From: Myxococcales bacterium UBA5297 | GTDB lineage: Bacteria; Myxococcota; Myxococcia; Myxococcales; UBA5297 | Direction: 5' to 3' | Length of the DNA stretch: 7,321 nucleotides | Assembly (NCBI GenBank): GCA_002408385.1 | Contig: DHSB01000162.1 | Span: forward strand, 1-7,321 | Shown: piece by piece, positions 6,072-7,321 of the stretch | Layout: each line of letters opens with the position of its first letter | Numbering within the stretch: position 1 is the stretch's first letter | The notes under the pieces: model-generated | Seen by the model: the letters and a program-made list of their open reading frames with translations, nothing else | What the model was told of the DNA's origin: nothing | Database searches by the model: none | Position numbers and translations under genes: made by a program

Positions 6072-6620
6072 ATGAAGACCCAGGTTCTCGCCGCCGTTCT
6101 TTTCGCCTTTTGCCTTCAGCCCGCAGTCGCCCGGGCCGCGGAGAAGGACCCTTGGCGCTTCACCTTCCAAGGGCAGGCCGGTCTGCAGCTCGGCTACACG
6201 CCCGACTACGGAGTGCTCGCCGGGCTCTTCTTCGGCGGCGGCCCCCGCTACAAGGGCTTCGAGGCGAGCATCGACGCCACCCTCGCGCTCGGTCCGGCCG
6301 CCGGGCGGGGCTTCTCGGTGCTCGCGCTGGCGATGGTCTCGATAGGCGCCCGCCGTCCCGTCTCCGAGGGCCGCTTCGTCCCGTTCGCCGACGGGCACCT
6401 GGGCGGCGGCTTCTTCACGAACAAGGGGAACGGCCAGACCGACGCCGGAGGGCTGTGGGGCGGCGCGACGGCGGGGTTCCGCAGCTACGGAGTCGAGGCG
6501 CCCGGCGGGATGGTCGCCCTGACCGGCTTCACCCCGCTGCAGAAGCCGCAGATGCAGACCAACGGCTCGGGGCCAGTAGTGCCCCTGCTGCTGCGGGGCG
6601 GGATCACGCTGCCGCGGTGA
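6072..6620 (+). CDS. Small exported protein of unknown function, beta-rich
   Basis: The product has 182 residues. Residues 1-22 are a typical Sec signal peptide (MKT start, Val/Leu/Ala/Phe core, AVARA before A23). The mature part is Gly-rich with alternating aromatic/hydrophobic and polar residues: FTFQGQAGLQLGYTP (30-44), FEASIDATLALG (63-74) and GLWGGATAGFRSYGV (127-141), ending PLLLRGGITLPR. Such alternation is common in outer-membrane beta-barrels and other secreted beta proteins. I do not recognise a family, and the mature chain of about 160 residues would suit only a small barrel. A GAGGG ribosome site lies eight bases before the ATG, and earlier in-frame starts give Arg-rich non-coding-like sequence. 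It diverges from the sod gene, with 194 bp between the starts. Its last 17 bases overlap the end of the FHA fragment on the other strand. Confidence 0.7.
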   Translation: MKTQVLAAVLFAFCLQPAVARAAEKDPWRFTFQGQAGLQLGYTPDYGVLAGLFFGGGPRYKGFEASIDATLALGPAAGRGFSVLALAMVSIGARRPVSEGRFVPFADGHLGGGFFTNKGNGQTDAGGLWGGATAGFRSYGVEAPGGMVALTGFTPLQKPQMQTNGSGPVVPLLLRGGITLPR

Positions 6621-6792
6621 GGACGGGGCGAAGAGCTGGCGGCACGAGCGTCTGAGCTCGTTCCGCCTCGCCCCGGGGGCCGCCGGCGCGGCCCGCCCAC
6701 CCGCTGGACTGCAGGCGCTCGAAGACCATGGCCGCGCTGGCGAACTCGAGCCACAGGCTGCCGAGCTTGATGGTGTCGCCGAAGGCGAGCAT
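6604..6792 (-). pseudogene. C-terminal FHA-domain remnant
   Basis: From ATG at 6792 the minus strand encodes 62 residues. The first 28 (MLAFGDTIKLGSLWLEFA then SAAMVFERLQ) look like the last two strands of an FHA domain: the GD-x-I-x-LG turn and the L-x-F strand, followed by the short helix usual after the domain. The earlier parts of an FHA domain (GR, S-x-x-H, NG-T) are absent in this frame upstream and I did not find them in the other two frames. The rest of the protein is Gly/Ala/Arg-rich. A gene that lost its 5' part is the simplest reading. However, an AGAGGAA ribosome-like site lies just before the ATG, so a small expressed protein cannot be excluded. It lies 76 bases after the TPR gene on the same strand and overlaps the end of the 6072-6620 gene by 17 bases. 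Confidence 0.4.
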
Positions 6793-6868
6793 GGGCTTCC
6801 TCTTCTTGGAACGAATCCCGCCGGCCGGGCCCCGAAGAGGACTTCGATACGCCGGCGGCTCGAACCTT

Positions 6869-7321
6869 TCACCGGGCGAGCGACGCCCGAGCTTCGACGG
6901 CGAACCGGCCCTCCGGGTAGAGCTCGAGGTAGGCGCGCAGGTCACGCTCGCTCCCCTCGAACTCGCCGAGCCGGCCGCGACAAGAGGCGCGGCCGAAGAG
7001 GGCGCGCTCCTCGACCGCGCCGCGCTTCGAGGCCTCGGAGAGCAGGGCGTCAAAGATCGAGACCGCCTCGCGGCAGCGGCCGCTCTTCGCGAGCAGCTCG
7101 GCGTGCAGGGCACGACGCTCGCCAGCGCGAAGGCGCGGCGCGAGCCCCTCGAGCGCGGCGAGGGCCTCGCCGACACGCCCAGCCCCGGCCAGCGCGTCGA
7201 CCCGCGCCGCGGCGGCCTCTTCGGCCATCTCGCCGCGTGGGAACCGGCTGCGGTAGTCGTCGAGCGTGCCCAACGCCCCGCGCGCGTCGCCGGACTCGAG
7301 CGCCCGCAGTGCCTCGTCGAG
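6869..7321 (-). CDS. TPR-type repeat protein, C-terminal part (cut by window edge)
   Basis: The frame enters from the right edge already open (LDEALRALESGDARGALG) and ends at TGA 6869-6871, giving 150 visible residues; the true start is outside. The sequence is built of helix pairs of about 35-40 residues with Ala/Gly/Leu at the packing positions expected of tetratricopeptide repeats. The anchors are ALRALESGDARGALGTLDDYRSRFPRG, then ALAGAGRVGEALAAL, LLAKSGRCREAVSIFDALL and CRGRLGEFEGSERDLRAYLELYPEGRFAVEAR. The closing Y-P-E-G-RFA motif is typical of the last repeat in secreted or envelope TPR proteins of the BamD/YbgF kind and of proteins next to ECF sigma/FecR genes. Which one applies cannot be decided here. 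No enzyme motif is visible. A protein-protein interaction role is the family expectation. Confidence 0.75.
   Translation of the reverse strand, partial: LDEALRALESGDARGALGTLDDYRSRFPRGEMAEEAAAARVDALAGAGRVGEALAALEGLAPRLRAGERRALHAELLAKSGRCREAVSIFDALLSEASKRGAVEERALFGRASCRGRLGEFEGSERDLRAYLELYPEGRFAVEARASLAR

Noticed and set aside
5898..6872. Minus-strand 324-codon frame whose GTG overlaps the TGA of the TPR gene (GTGA)
   Set aside because: The overlap would suit translational coupling, but the product is Arg/Ala/Pro/Ser-rich, runs antisense through the whole exported-protein gene and shows no domain.

Overview
This is a high-GC bacterial window with short, Shine-Dalgarno-led genes on both strands. 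FHA modules, TPR lipid/secretory-type proteins, a Tat-exported metalloenzyme and an orphan tdh gene are the sort of mix found in Myxococcota and other delta-proteobacteria-like genomes. That assignment is an inference from gene style; no marker gene in the window proves it.

Layout from left to right. (1) A minus-strand pair occupies 1-1395: a secreted ARPP-1/DUF6569-type protein (439-1395) followed one base later by an FHA-domain protein (437 down to the window edge), almost certainly co-transcribed. (2) 1396-2640 is a 1.2-kb stretch with no convincing gene. It holds a near-consensus but mis-spaced sigma-54-like element just upstream of the ARPP-1 gene and a long open frame with no usable start, which may be a decayed gene. 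(3) 2641-3423 encodes an unrecognised basic, helical cytoplasmic protein on the plus strand. (4) 3684-4715 is a complete, very well conserved threonine 3-dehydrogenase (tdh). (5) The 406-bp convergent gap 4716-5121 is packed with palindromes: a hairpin after tdh, two copies of a short palindromic interspersed repeat 80 bp apart, and a perfect 30-bp palindrome after the superoxide dismutase gene. (6) 5122-5877 (minus) is an Fe-type superoxide dismutase with a Tat signal peptide. (7) Divergent from it, 6072-6620 (plus) encodes a small exported protein of unknown function, probably beta-rich. (8) 6604-6792 (minus) is the C-terminal piece of an FHA domain, probably a gene remnant. (9) 6869-7321 (minus) is the C-terminal part of a TPR-type protein that runs off the right edge.

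The genes do not form one obvious pathway. The clearest functional unit is the ARPP-1/FHA pair. tdh stands alone, without its usual partner kbl in the window. I see no strong evidence for a new multi-gene system; the best leads are the ARPP-1/FHA pair, the palindromic repeat pair, and the unrecognised 260-residue protein beside the gene-poor stretch.
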